Positions 1 to 11,160 are shown, counted from the stretch's first letter. The stretch is DNA of 64,000 nt from Limonium bicolor (GCA_023374045.1 CM041777.1:460096251-460160250), one strand, 5' to 3'. Translations and numbers: made by a program. Notes: generated by a model from the sequence alone, not told the origin.

Positions 1-929
1 TACAGAGGAGGACCCAATTATAAAACCTTAGTATTAATATTATACAATAAGGTTGTATGGGGCCGAATAGACAATGAACTGCATAACTCAAGGTATTGTA
101 TAAACAAATTGACTTAGAGATACTATCCAAGTCAACCCATATTGACTAAGTCAAATAGTTGACCAAGCTGTCAGGTTGACCAACCTAAAGAGCTACTAAG
201 TATATGGTAAATCATAAGCGGTGGTTGCTAACGTACATGAATATATACGGGCACATTTATCGATGAATACATAACTTAGATGTATAACCAAATGTGTATA
301 AGAAGGGGAATATAACCCTATGGATAAATAAGATAAGTTTAAGGTTAATACTTGGGAAGTTCTAAGGGCTAATATAAGTTGAACATTCAAAGGTTCACCT
401 AGGGAACAACACCTGATAAAATGGGATAAACTAGGAAAGTGTCACAAAGGTCGTCACATGAAATCATAAACTGACATGTTGTTTTAATTAACGTTAGGCC
501 GTAACAAACGCCAACCGAGACACCGTGTGTGAGACAACTTTTGCTTCTGAATAAGGTATGGACATGTGTGGTTCGTATGTTGTCGTGTTACACGGCTTGT
601 GTGCTGCGTGCCTTGTTGACTATGACCACAAGACTAATGCATGAAAACGGATGTTTGTTTTACCGTGATTATTTGTCTGTTGTGAGCTTGTGTAAAGCAT
701 GTGAATGGATTGCTTATTTTCCTTGCTTACCCGCTTGCAATTATTGTGCATATTGCTTGCGCACACACAGTAGTGTAGTCCCTTCTCGTTGATGAAACCT
801 TGAGATGAAACAACGAACGACCTCGTAAACAAAACAAAGGAACTACATAAAGGGGAAACTCCTCTTAACTGTAGAGGACCTCTAATGACACCCACTATGG
901 TGTCGAACTATGATAATGATAATCCAATA

Positions 930-1245
930 CCCGTAAAAAGGTATAGGGAGACGGACCCTTTGTATCCGGGGTAGAGACCAATAATATAAAAAGGAATAGG
1001 GAGACGGACCCTTTGTATCCGACCAATGATATTAAAAAGGAATAGGGAGACCGACCCTTTGTATCCGGGGTAGAGACCAATGATATTAAAAGGAAAAGGG
1101 AGACGGACCCTTTGTATCCGGGGTGAGACCAGAACATTAAAAGGCATAGGGAGACGGACCCTTTGTATCTGGGGCAGAGGCTAGTAACATCGAAAAGGAT
1201 TAGGGAGACGGACCCTTGGTATCCGGGGCAGTGGCTAGTAACATT
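930..1245. repeat. Tandem repeat, about six units of roughly 52 bp
   Basis: The core GGGAGACGGACCCTT followed by GTATCCGGGG recurs with starts near 943, 995, 1042, 1095, 1146 and 1200. Units differ by point changes and small indels; the second lacks the GGGGTA segment. It lies in the LTR of element A. Open frames across it are repeat artefacts. Confidence 0.85.
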
Positions 1246-1794
1246 TAAAAACAATAGAGAGAGCTACCTGGGAATGTAGGATTGGCTATGGACAAGACGT
1301 TCCCCAAATTGTGGTGATAAGAGAACTCACAATAATCATTAAAGAAACAAGGAAAGATTGGCACCTACATGATATGGTCACGGGATCTAACTATATCCCC
1401 AGACCTGGTGCAAGGAAAGAGAAAGTAAATACATATTATGAGAACAAGAGAAAGGAAATAAAATCACACAACGCTCGAATGATCCCATAGTGAGGATCAG
1501 GAGTAGAACGTACCTATGCACACATTTCTTTATTATGTACATGATTGTTGTTGCAATACTAGCAGCTTGTTGTGCTTGGTTGTGTGTTTGATGTGGCTAT
1601 GACGCCAGTATGTTATGCTTGGTTGCTAATGCTTTGCTACCTTTGAGTGGTAAGAAACCATGATGTATTGTGGCCTGCTTTACTGCTTTATTATAGCATG
1701 CAAATTGACTTGATAATATTCGACCAAGTAGTCGTGTGGCCCGGCAACATATGGGCTACACACGTTCATACTAGTGGTGGCCATCGGGTCCGGT

Positions 1795-2010
1795 TTCTAC
1801 CGGAACCGGAACCGGCCGAGAACCGGCGGGAACCGGAACCGGAACCGAACCGCCTCAGCCGGTTCCGAATACGAATACATGTTTTGAGATTCGGGCCCGA
1901 ACCGGGCCCGGAACCGGGGAACCGCCTGGAACCGCTTGGAACCGTCGTCGGATTCGGAACTGGAACCGGAACCGTAACCGGAACCGGTGGAACCGGAACC
2001 GCCCTGGAAC
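1795..2010. repeat. Left subterminal GGAACCGG repeat cluster of the hAT element
   Basis: Dense GGAACC and ACCGGAACC repeats in both orientations follow the left inverted repeat. The matching cluster at the other end is at 2960-3150. Clustered short subterminal motifs are typical of hAT elements, where they act as transposase-binding sites; that role is inferred here. They give spurious Glu/Pro- or Gly/Thr-rich open frames. Confidence 0.8.
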
Positions 2011-2019
2011 CGGTTGAAG

Positions 2020-2581
2020 TTACCGTTGGTTATGTTAAGGAATATGTACAAAAGGTTAATATAGCATTGAAAGAGCTACACGATGAATATACTTCAAAGT
2101 ATCGTCCGGGGGAACTTTCTTCTACTAGTGGTAGTGGTTCCTCTTCTAAACCACCACGCCCTGGTAGCAAAAGAAGTTCCTTGATTTCTAGTATTTTGAA
2201 AAGACCAAGATCAGTTCAATCGGGTTCCGGATTTTGTACATATGATGATTATATTAACTTTACATTTATTTTTGTTGATGATGATGGTGATATAGATGTT
2301 CTTAAGTGGTGGCAAGTACATGAAGCCAAGTTTCCATCCTTTCAAAGATAGCCCGAGACGTGCAAGGAATTCCAGCATCAACCATGGCTTCAGAGTTGGC
2401 GTTTAGTGCGGGCAAACGAGTATTGGATGAAAAGGGATCAAGCCTTGCACCAGACTCAATCAAGGTTTGTGTTCAGAAGTATGATTGGGACTTAGCCGAG
2501 CTTAGATCCCAAGCAAGTGCATTGCAATATGAAGGCCAACATGATGATTGGTATGAGATGAATGGGGATAACACCACTTAG
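2020..2581 (+). pseudogene. hAT transposase, C-terminal fragment (dimerisation domain), frameshifted
   Basis: Only the C-terminal end of a plant hAT transposase survives. The first frame (to the stop at 2349-2351) carries a YVKEYVQKVN-like segment, a Ser/Pro/Lys-rich linker and the start of the dimerisation region (DVLKWWQVHEAKFP). The second frame continues with ARDVQGIPAS, SELAFSAGKRVLDEK and a QKYDWD block, which is the conserved hAT C-terminal (Dimer_Tnp_hAT) signature. The frame shift between them lies near 2338-2345, in a short C run. BED zinc finger and catalytic core are absent, so the fragment cannot be an active transposase. Confidence 0.85.
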
Positions 2582-2959
2582 GACTTCTATCTTGTAATAT
2601 TTTAGAATGTATTAGTAATTTAGTATTACTTTCTTTCCATGTAATCTTTTTTTTAAGACTTGCAAATTGAAATCATGTAACCTCGTAGTAGCTGTACTCT
2701 TTTCCCTTATTAGGGTTTTCCCAATGGTTTTTACCTAATAAGGTTTTAATGAGGCAGTGAATCATATAATAAAATTCTCTTTGTTCCTTATTTTTTGTAA
2801 ATTCAATAAAAATTCCTAAGTCTTTGTTTCTTACACATTTAAGATTATAAACTTGAAGAATAACCTATCTAGGAGTAAAGTGGATGAAAAGAGCAACGTG
2901 TGCGCTCAAACAGATCTCAAATCGGAGCTAAAACGAAAGCAACTAGAGCCGATCGAATC

Positions 2960-3150
2960 TTTCCGGAACCGCATCGGAACCGATCAGAACCGGAACCGGT
3001 CGGAACCGGTTTTTTGTCCGAATCTGAAGCGAATCCAGATTTCAGAACCGGAACCGGAACCGCCCAGACCGGTTCCGAATACGAATACACATTTTCCGGA
3101 ACCGGAACCGGCGGAACCGGAACCGGAACCGGTGGAACCGGACCCGTGGC
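2960..3150. repeat. Right subterminal GGAACCGG repeat cluster of the hAT element
   Basis: This is the counterpart of the cluster at 1795-2010, with GGAACCGG and CGGTTCC motifs up to the right inverted repeat ending at 3158. Confidence 0.8.
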
Positions 3151-3469
3151 CACCATTAGTTCATACTCAGCGTAGTTTGCTGAGTCCTTTACAACCCAAT
3201 TTTTACAGGTAATGTGTCGGACGATAACGGAGTGTAGGCGGGATGACTACCATGGGGGTAGCCCATCAGGGCATGAAATTTTGAGTTTGGAATAGTATGT
3301 TTAGTGTATGGGTTGTTACCAAACCCGAGTTGTACTTTTCGATTTATGATCTAGTAATTATATTGTAGACACTCGGTATTTGGAATTGTATCTTATATTG
3401 CATATGAGTTTTGGTTGAGGGCGGTTTCCAGTCATGCAGACCGTAACTTGGTGTTGATAGTTTGGTTGT

Positions 3470-3491
3470 GTCAACCACGTGGGTGGTTGAC
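3470..3491 (+). other. Conserved LTR stem-loop, element A version
   Basis: The arms GTCAACCAC and GTGGTTGAC pair perfectly over 9 bp around a GTGG loop. Homologous positions in element B (9194-9215), the right partial LTR (25366-25387) and element C (54616-54637) keep the loop and the pairing, but with arms GTTAGTCAC and GTGACTAAC. Several stem positions therefore differ as compensated pairs. The function is unknown. Confidence 0.75.
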
Positions 3492-3592
3492 GTCTGTGAC
3501 ACCCGGATGGAGTTTATACCGCTGCGTAGTTAACCGTGATGTTGTTTAGGCGTGACGTTTGTATTACTGGATGTTTATTCGGGGGTGTTACA

Positions 3593-4983
3593 GAAAGTGG
3601 TATCAGTGATGACTGGAACAGAGAAGTACCGAGTATAGGAAACCTGGAATTAGGAATTCTGATAGTGAGTCAAGGGTTGGGGTAGTACGTGAGGCGCGTT
3701 AGTTAGGGTTCTTCCACAGTAATAATGGATACCTAACCAAACACCTACACCCAACCTTCACATCCTTAATTGTCTCTTAAATTCAGAGAAAGAACGCCAG
3801 AGAGGTAGAAAGCCTCCTCTTACTCGGGGAAACCCGATCTGGCATCTACTTAACGTTATACTATCAACCCGAGAAGAAAAGACTATACTATACAATAGAT
3901 GTTGCCAAAAGGATAATACCCGTAGAGGGACCAATTTTAGCGACAACTTGGGTCGACATGCTTAGCAGTCGATAGGACCCCACCTCACAAACAAAGAGGA
4001 CCAAAATACCCTAGAATTTATGAAATAAATAAAGCTTAATTAAGCAATAACTCAACCTGAGGATGGAATTAAGATAAATTTTTCAATTCATACGCTTGAG
4101 AGATTAACTTTAGTAAACATCTCATGAAACAACGAGATAAGAGAATATAGTTTGAGACGAGATTACACCATAAAAATTGGTACAATCTATAATGCTTAGG
4201 GAAGCATGACATAATCTTATACACTAAATATAACATTTTGGGATTCAATAAATTCCCAACTCCTTCTCACGTTTCCCTTCATTCCCTGACATAACGAATT
4301 TTCTTAGACAATAATTGCAGTTCCCTGAGAAAAACACATTGGTATAGGGATCATAACAAGAACTCTCGAACCTTGTAAATAGCCATTACCATGGGGGCAC
4401 TAGTTACCCCCCCTCCCAAACACAAATCAAACAGATAGGAAATGGCAATGAATAACGCCACTATTGCGAAATAGTCCTTCCAAACATACTACTCCTGGGG
4501 GAGTTAACAACTATAAACAAGGGACCAAAAAGGAGCATTTGGTAAGATCGGTAACTTAGTAAATATAACTTAGACGAAAATGGCCGGTGTTTAAAATCAA
4601 GGCGACCTTGGATAAGTAAGACTAATGGGCTTTTAACCCAAGGCTAACTACACCGAGTAAAACGTAAATAAATAAACAAGAGAAACGCTAAACGTGATTT
4701 AGCAAACTAAACATACAAATGTATATACATACATATCAGGGAAGACTTGACGTCAGTAAAACCCAAGGAGTAAATGAAGTTCAATAAAGGAGGTCATGAC
4801 TAGTAAGTCAAACACACCCGACCTGAGTTAATGTTATAACTTAACAACCAAAAATAAATAGTGGGGTCTTAGTGGAGATAATTCCTGAATACTTACCACT
4901 AGTTTGATGGATGCACACAAGAATTAATAATGAAGAGGTAACAGAAGGGTTACATGACCCAGGAAAGATTAAGAGAGGAATCC
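3593..4983 (+). mobile_element. Element A internal region, start only, non-coding
   Basis: The region begins with a GAAAG spacer and a damaged primer site: TGGTATCA is followed by GTGATGACTGG, and the hairpin seen in B and C after this point is missing. Blocks near 3785-3840 (CGCCAGAGAGG, ACTCGGGGAAACCCGATCTGGCA) match the internal regions of B near 9519-9570 and C near 54920-54980. No gag, pol or other coding region is recognisable. Element B begins at 4984, so A is either interrupted or truncated there. Confidence 0.6.
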
Positions 4984-7238
4984 TGAAATACCCCGAACTT
5001 AAACATAAGGTATTAAAATTAATCTAATACGTATTTAAGGGCCTAAAGGGTACCTAATTAATATTGGTAAGGATAAATAAATCCAAAAGAAATAAAGAAA
5101 CGCTTAAAAAGCGGGGAAACGCTAAATAAGCGTTAAATAACCGTAGGAGGTATGAGACCTCGGTTAGAGTATTATATGGATCCCAAAGGTTTAATGAGAC
5201 CTAAATAATATATGGGAACGACTCCCGAAGAAAACGGATCCTTAAAACGGGATTAAAGTCACTAACGAACCTTAAAGCGCGTTTTTCGAGGTAACCGGGA
5301 AAACATGACTTTAAGCGGGTCAAATAGACTCGTAACCATTTTGGTCAACTAAATAATCATTAATAAATATTAGTGAAGCTTTAGAACCAATAAAATCAAG
5401 AAAACGAGAAATTAGTAAAAACTGTCAAAAACGGGAAGATGTGGGGTAGAAACATAAATAACCAAAACTTATGTGTCCAATAATGTAAAAGGATTTCAAA
5501 ACCCACATGGGGCTGGGTGTGTCCGATTTCATACCCCTCACACCCTCTCTTTATTTCTCTTTTACTCACAAAAAGACAAAAACATTTACAAATCAAAAAG
5601 TAAACCTATACTACCCCACTCTCACTCTCTCTCTCCTATTCTCATTCTTCCTCACGTAACAGCAGCCCTCACCCCCTCACTCTCTAATTCTTTCCTTCTT
5701 CCTGCGACAGCCATGAGAGCTTGAGATACCAACACAATATACTCACTTCTCTCCTTTTGTAACCCGCTCAAACCTCTTCCAAAAATTATAAAAATTACAC
5801 CATTGTCTTCCTCTCCTCAAGAGCAACACTTCCCTCTTTTCAAAATCCGGAAAAGAGCATTTTCATTTTCATGGGTATACCCCATTTGGAGCTTCAAGAC
5901 TACCATTAGAACCACCTCCTTCTCCTTGTCATTTTGAGGTAAAAATCTTCATGAAACTCCATCTTTTTCTAACCCTTGTGGGCAAAACAAAAATTTAGAA
6001 ACTAAGCTCTTGTTACTCCTTGTGTTCTAGCCAATTTTGGCCTCATTGGTGGAGTTGGAATCTTGTTCTTGAGCCACTCCAAGCTTTGTTTACACCCTTG
6101 GAAGGTAAAGGAAATTCTAAACCCTAAACCTTACATTAAAACTTGAATAATGTTAGGGTTAGTTTTTAGTATTGAAGTGTGTATATATATGTGGGCTGTA
6201 GTGTTAGAATTTTGGTTGCTAAACCGGTGGGAGAGAAGGAAGAGGAAGGAAAGAGAGAAGGAAGAAGCAAGAAGGAGAAAGAGAAACTAGAAGAAGAAAA
6301 CAAGGTAATTAGCTCACCCATGTGTAGTCTTGTATTTGTATGCGTAACAGATTTTAATGGAGTAAAAATTTAAATTGTAAAATGGTAGTGTGGTAGTAGT
6401 GTGATGTGTAGGAAGGAACAAGTTTTAAACCCTTATAAGACATTGTAAAAACTGTTACAAAACGGATTGGGAATGAAATGTTAAGTGCAGGAGTTTTGGT
6501 AGTGTTTTAGTATTGGTAATTGTGTATGGGAGCTTGTATATTGATGTTGTTGTGTATAACAGGTGAGATGATGTTAATGTGTGAGGAAACATTGTGGTGA
6601 GAGTGTATAAAATATAGGGGAGACGATGGCAAAATTTGCCTAGGATTATAACACTTAGTGAACTAGAAACTAGGTGGCTAATAGTTGTTGTAACAGATTT
6701 TGATAGAGAAAGATAAAGGAGTAGATTGGGAGAGATAGATAATGTATTGTGATGTACTCGGAACTCTAGAGATGACATTAGAAGAGGTGGTTAGAGAAGG
6801 GGAGAGTAAGTGTCAAAATCTGTAGCAAAGAGGTATTAGATTGCATTGTGGAACTAAGAAGAAATAGTGTGCAAGATTTGGTAAAATGAATGTTGGACTT
6901 GGGTATAGATGGTACAATTGCTTGGAAATGAATTGGCTTGGTGAGAGGAAGTGTTTGGGATGCTAGGAGTGACATTGGTAGAGGAAGTATTGGATGTTGG
7001 AAGTTGGAACAAAAATCTGTAGCATTGAAGGATGCAAAACTGTTGTAAGCGTGGAAGGGAAGTGATGAAATTGTGTAAGTTGATTGATGGATTTAGTAAA
7101 GAATTTGGTGGACGAACTAAGGCAATTTGAAAGGGCCTAGGTAGTGTTTAAACATGTGGATTACATGTAAGAAGATTGGAGAAACAATGGGTGAAGTATA
7201 GAACTGAAAATAGAAATAAAAATGCAAATACTGGGCCG

Positions 7239-7628
7239 GACCGAACTTGCGACCGGACTTGCAAGTTTGGTCGAGCCCAGATTTACAAAGACGGGAATGC
7301 TTCTGGAATGGACCGAACTTGTGACCGGACTTGCAAGTTCGGTCGGACCAAAAAAATTCTCCTGTCAGTAACCTTCTGGAATGGACCGAACTTGCGACCG
7401 GACTTGCAAGTTCGGTCGGCCAGAAAAATTCCGTCTTGTAAGCTACTGGAATGGACCGACCTTGCGACCGGACTTGCAAGGTCGGTCGGGCTAAAATTTC
7501 CGTTAAGTAACTCACTGGAATGGACCGACCTTGGGACCGGACTTGCAAGGTCGGTCGGCCCTGGAATTTTCACCCGATGTAGCCTATTGACTTGGACCGA
7601 ACTTGCAAGATCGGTCGTAAGTTCGGTC
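7239..7628 (+). repeat. Array of six tandem hairpins in the LTR of element B
   Basis: Six 34-bp palindromic units lie at 7239-7272, 7311-7344, 7384-7417, 7454-7487, 7523-7556 and 7595-7628, spaced about 70 bp apart. Each has arms of the type GACCGAACTTGC and GCAAGTTCGGTC around a GACCGGACTT loop. Units 4 and 5 change both arms together (GACCGACCTTGC/GCAAGGTCGGTC), so pairing is kept. Unit 6 has a different loop. Element C has a comparable but sequence-divergent array at the same offset in its LTR (52497-52681). Confidence 0.9.
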
Positions 7629-7659
7629 GGGTCAAAACTTACAAAAAAAAAACTATAAG

Positions 7660-7740
7660 ACTATGGTTAGTATATGTATGTATGTATGTATATGTATACC
7701 CACCTATACATACGTGCATATATATGTAAGTATACCATTG
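7660..7740. repeat. TATG/TATA simple-sequence tract
   Basis: A run of TATGTATG-type units lies just after the hairpin array. Element C has a (TA)n tract at the same relative place (52715-52750). Similar TATG-rich sequence recurs at 8480-8765. Confidence 0.7.
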
Positions 7741-9193
7741 TTAAGCAATGAAAAGTAAGTAAATAAAATGTAAGTATAAGAATGCGAAGACTTAGTAAGT
7801 ATGAGTTAGGAAGCGTAAGGGTAACCGAATTAAATTAATGATAGCTAGATTAATTGTGCGATTGTATGTAAATCATAGGATTTGATTTGTGAACACCGGA
7901 GGAACATTGGGATACAAGTACCACGGTGAAAGTGAAAGGTATGATTTCTTCATGCCCTGTATCCTAATCTGGTTACCCCGATTTGTGTGCTTACTTGATC
8001 ACCTAAATAAGATAAATGCATGAATTGGACTATATTGCACTTACCTGTGCTTGACTTATGCTGTTCTCGATATTATTGTCTTGAGCACTAGTTTGTATAA
8101 TTCATGAAATGTATGAATGATGATGATTTGTATTCGGATCTTGTATGGTACTTAAGTATTGTATTGTATTTTGTATAAGTGGGTATTGAGCATAGTAATT
8201 GTGTATGTGGCTTGTATGAATGACTTCTGCTAATTCCTAACTACCTAACTCCTAACTTAAGTGAGTAAACCGGAATGAGTAGAAGTCTGATATAGCTTCG
8301 GCCACGCGTGAGGATGCGGAGTCACAAGAGGTTGGCTGCAATTCCTGACTCTTAAACTGGCCCGCGGCCCAAATCCCTTAAATGGGTAGCATCCCGGATT
8401 GGTGAGTCAAGTAAATCCGGAGGTGGGACGGTGTAGTCCCCAGGGCCGGAGGTCCCGACGACTTAACATGAGTAAGAGTAAGAGTAAGTAAGTATGGATC
8501 CGTAAGTATGTATGAGTATGTATGCGTATGTATGAAGTAACGAGTAAAAGAGTAATCTCCACCCGATTAACCCGGGTGGACCAATGAAGCTAACAAGAAT
8601 TGTATATTGTGTATGTAATGTGTATGTGTAATTCGGAAAAAGGTAAGTATGTATTGAATGGTGTATGTTGTACTTCTTGTATGTAATGAAGTGTATGTAT
8701 GTGTGTATGTCTTGCGTGATGTATTGAAATATTGAGTATAAGAGCATGTATGCATGTATGTTTGTATGAAAATGAACCGCATGTATACGACCAAGTGGTC
8801 GGCGTACCCTCACTAGTACGCGGGGTATGCGGTTATCATGCGCAGCGAAAGCTGACCCCCTAGGGGGAACGTTTTTAGTGTGCAGGTACCCGAAGCGGAT
8901 GTGGTCAAGGTAAGAGACCGGCAGCACACCCTTGTACTTAGAAAGTGAGTAGTTGTGAGGAATGGGTAGATGTAGACTCTTAGTGAGTATGTATGGACTT
9001 GGAAGGGATATTATAATTGTATAAGGATCCTAGTAGACTCGGTTAAGTATATTGTAATGTATGGATTATGGAGGAGTAAGTATTGAATGGAGCATTGTAG
9101 TATTTGATTGATGAATGGAGTATGTATTATAGATGTGTAGTACTCGGTATTCCGGTCCATCAGACCGATGCTGTATGTAGTAGCAGTAGCCTA

Positions 9194-9215
9194 GTTAGTC
9201 ACGTGGGTGACTAAC
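9194..9215 (+). other. Conserved LTR stem-loop, element B version
   Basis: The arms GTTAGTCAC and GTGACTAAC form a perfect 9-bp stem around GTGG, about 100 bp before the LTR end. See the A version at 3470-3491 for the compensated differences. Confidence 0.75.
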
Positions 9216-9322
9216 GGCATTGTATCACCCACTGTATGTAAGTATGTATCCGCTGCGTGTATCTGATGTGTAAGGAGATTGGACGGTAAGCACAACATTA
9301 ATGGTAGGGGTGTTACAAAAAG

Positions 9323-9349
9323 TGGTATCAGAGCGAAGTATCGCTCTGA
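9323..9349 (+). promoter_or_regulatory. Element B primer-binding site overlapping a hairpin
   Basis: TGGTATCAGAGC at 9323-9334 is the standard plant LTR-element primer site complementary to the 3' end of initiator methionine tRNA. It lies five bases after the LTR end. Its 3' part also forms one arm of a perfect 9-bp stem (TCAGAGCGA at 9328-9336, TCGCTCTGA at 9341-9349, loop AGTA). Element C has the same arrangement. Confidence 0.85.
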
Positions 9350-10288
9350 TGACTGGAAATACCGAGTTTAGGAATACCGAGCTAGGAATTAGAAGCTTAG
9401 GGCTAAGGGCTGAGTGTTAGCATTAGAGATATGCTAGTTAGGAACTACCGGTGAGTACCGGATACCTACAATACCAGTCCCGCCCGCCGCGAACCCCATT
9501 GTATAACTTGGGAAAGGATGCCAGAGAGAAGGAAAGCCCTCTCATACTCGGGAAAACCCGATCTGGCAGCCGTGAAACAATCACCCAGTAAACAAGAACC
9601 GACAGATAGTAAATTCCAAGGAATGGAAGTCCCGGGGATGGATCCCGGTCGAACAACAATACCCGCACTTAATAGCGGTGCATTGAGCACTCCAACCACA
9701 AGGAGGCTGCAACTTACAACAGCATGGGGCGACGTGCTTAGCAGTCGCGAAACCTAGCTAGTCAACCAACAACAGGACAGAAGCACTAACCGTGCAACAG
9801 AATGAAAAAGGGAGCAGTAACAGAACCCAAGTCACAAGTCTACGGGATAGTGATACTTGAATAATATCACCAACGGTATGCTAGCCGACTAAGGACATAG
9901 TCGGAAGCGGTTAACTCCAAAGCTACAACGCCACTAAGGTTGCAATACCTGGCCAATATAGCTCAGACAACTACAAGAACAACCATGAGATATAATCCAA
10001 TAGGACTACAAGAGTAGTGCCTAAACAAGGAAGGCTCAGTGACAACCACAAATGTGTGGGAACGAGCCACAAGGAACGACACTAAACCAAATAGAACGGG
10101 AACCTCCAAGGAGTGGAGAAGTACCCAGACTACGACAGCCATGTCTAGACCACCAAGAAGCTACCTAAAGGAGCGGGTATACCAATTGTAGATCAATAAG
10201 ATCAAGGGAAGAGTCAACAAGACTATTAAATACAAGCAGAAACCATACCAAGATTGGCATAGGATTATCCAAAAACCACCGATACCAC

Positions 10289-10308
10289 GCACTTGCCAAG
10301 GCAAGTGC
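10289..10308 (+). other. Internal palindrome, element B
   Basis: The arms GCACTTGCC and GGCAAGTGC pair perfectly around AA. Element C carries the same palindrome at 55627-55647, lengthened to 10-bp arms around a single A. Conserved in both internal regions; function unknown. Confidence 0.65.
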
Positions 10309-11160
10309 AGTAAAGACAGAGATATGTAAAGGAACACTAATACGTCACAAGTACATAGTAATGTACGGTGACTGTAACGAAACAACCATAGGATCACACA
10401 TCCTAACAACCAGACGTATGAAACCTTGGAAAGGCCTAACGGCCCGACCACAGTATTTAGAACATACCAGTCAGCGAGAAGCTAGACTTGGTCAAGACCT
10501 CAAGCATGGCTATGCCATGAGAGACTTCTTTTAACACCGAACCGCAATTTTAAAACTCAAAATTTTCTTTCAAAACCACAAACCTTCTTTTAAACCTTGG
10601 ATTTTAAAACCGAACCAACATGATTATGGTGAGTATCATAGAATGATACAAGAGGAGTTGGCAACAGAATACTTCACCTAGGCGTGTGACGAACACTACG
10701 AGTGTACCCGTTACGGGATGTGGGACAACCGCACTCTGAAGGAGCTTGCGGGCCCGACATATAGTTGGGTAAGTGGTAACGTATCAATATGGTACCCCAC
10801 GTATGTATACATGTAGTGTGCGACGCACGGGAAGTAGTCAACTCCGTTCTACGGACCATGAGTGAGTTCAAACCAGAACAGCTGGACACCTCAGACGACC
10901 AGGTATCAAGGAACTCAGAGAATCCATCTGAAGATAAGGAATGAAGACTGGAAAGTGCAAAAATCACAGACTAGTAAATATAGACATTGGACATGTCTCG
11001 AGGACACCAAACAAATACGTGATAGCTGGAAGGTATACCTAGCCTAAACACAGTAAGGCAGTTGCCTAACGTGAACACCACAATGCTCAGCAAACGGGAC
11101 AGAACTCCAAGGGCAATCACAAGATTACTACGAAGCACAATCCATCATGGAGAGGAATAT

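Larger units (their letters stand above)
1772..3158 (+). mobile_element. hAT-superfamily DNA transposon, internally deleted, with intact ends and target duplication
   Basis: The ends are terminal inverted repeats: the left begins TAGTGGTGGCC and the right, read on the minus strand, begins TAATGGTGGCC, followed on both sides by GGGTCCGG. An exact 8-bp direct repeat, GTTCATAC, flanks the element at 1764-1771 and 3159-3166; 8 bp is the hallmark target-site duplication of hAT elements. The body is 1387 bp, too short for a full transposase gene, and keeps only the C-terminal part. Both subterminal regions are packed with GGAACC/GGTTCC repeats. It is probably non-autonomous. The identical target duplication argues for a fairly recent insertion into the LTR of element A. 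Confidence 0.93.
1..3592 (+). mobile_element. Element A: right part of a long LTR, carrying a nested hAT transposon
   Basis: This stretch reads as the right part of an LTR whose start lies left of the window. It ends in GTGTTACA at 3592 and is followed by the five-base spacer GAAAG and the start of a methionine-tRNA primer site (TGGTATCA, 3598-3605). Element B at 9317 and element C at 54727 have the same arrangement. Homology with B and C is clear only in the last few hundred bases: the 9-bp-stem hairpin, the CCGCTGCG-type motif and the GTGTTACA end. The hAT element at 1772-3158 interrupts it. No coding region other than the hAT remnant is credible. Assigning 1-1700 to the same LTR is inference. 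Confidence 0.6.
4984..9317 (+). mobile_element. Element B 5' LTR, 4.3 kb
   Basis: The LTR starts TGAAATACCCC and ends GTGTTACA, followed by AAAAG and a primer-binding site. The first several hundred bases align with both LTRs of element C (50346 and 59959): shared blocks include TTAAGGGCCTAA, CGCTAAATAAGCGTTAAATA and GGAGGTATGAGACCTC. About 4334 bp is very long for a plant LTR. It contains a hairpin array (7239-7628), TATG-rich simple sequence and the conserved stem-loop at 9194. No protein-coding region is recognised. The five bases before it (AATCC) do not match those after the putative 3' end at 25491 (TTAAT). Confidence 0.8.
9318..11160 (+). mobile_element. Element B internal region, non-coding, interrupted by the CACTA element
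   Basis: The region aligns in blocks with element C 54728 to about 56510: the CTCTCATACTCGGG block, the GCACTTGCC palindrome, the TATGTATACATGTAGTGT block near 10800-10820 and others. No gag or pol motif is present in any frame, so this is a non-coding internal domain as in large retrotransposon derivatives. It stops at the left end of the CACTA element, and its continuation is not found on the other side. Confidence 0.7.

Noticed and set aside
895..1254. 119-codon minus-strand open frame
   Set aside because: It is the translation of the 52-bp tandem repeat; the internal peptide repeat reflects the DNA repeat.
1797..3175. Long Pro/Glu- or Gly/Thr-rich open frames on both strands
   Set aside because: They are translations of GGAACCGG repeats at the hAT ends; only the C-terminal transposase segment has family motifs.
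7117..7658. Overlapping open frames of 96-160 codons on both strands
   Set aside because: They run through the hairpin array, are open on both strands and have only repeat-derived peptides.
9323..9334. Possible tRNA-derived gene
   Set aside because: Only the 12-base primer site matches a tRNA end; there is no cloverleaf around it. The same applies at 36930 and 54733.
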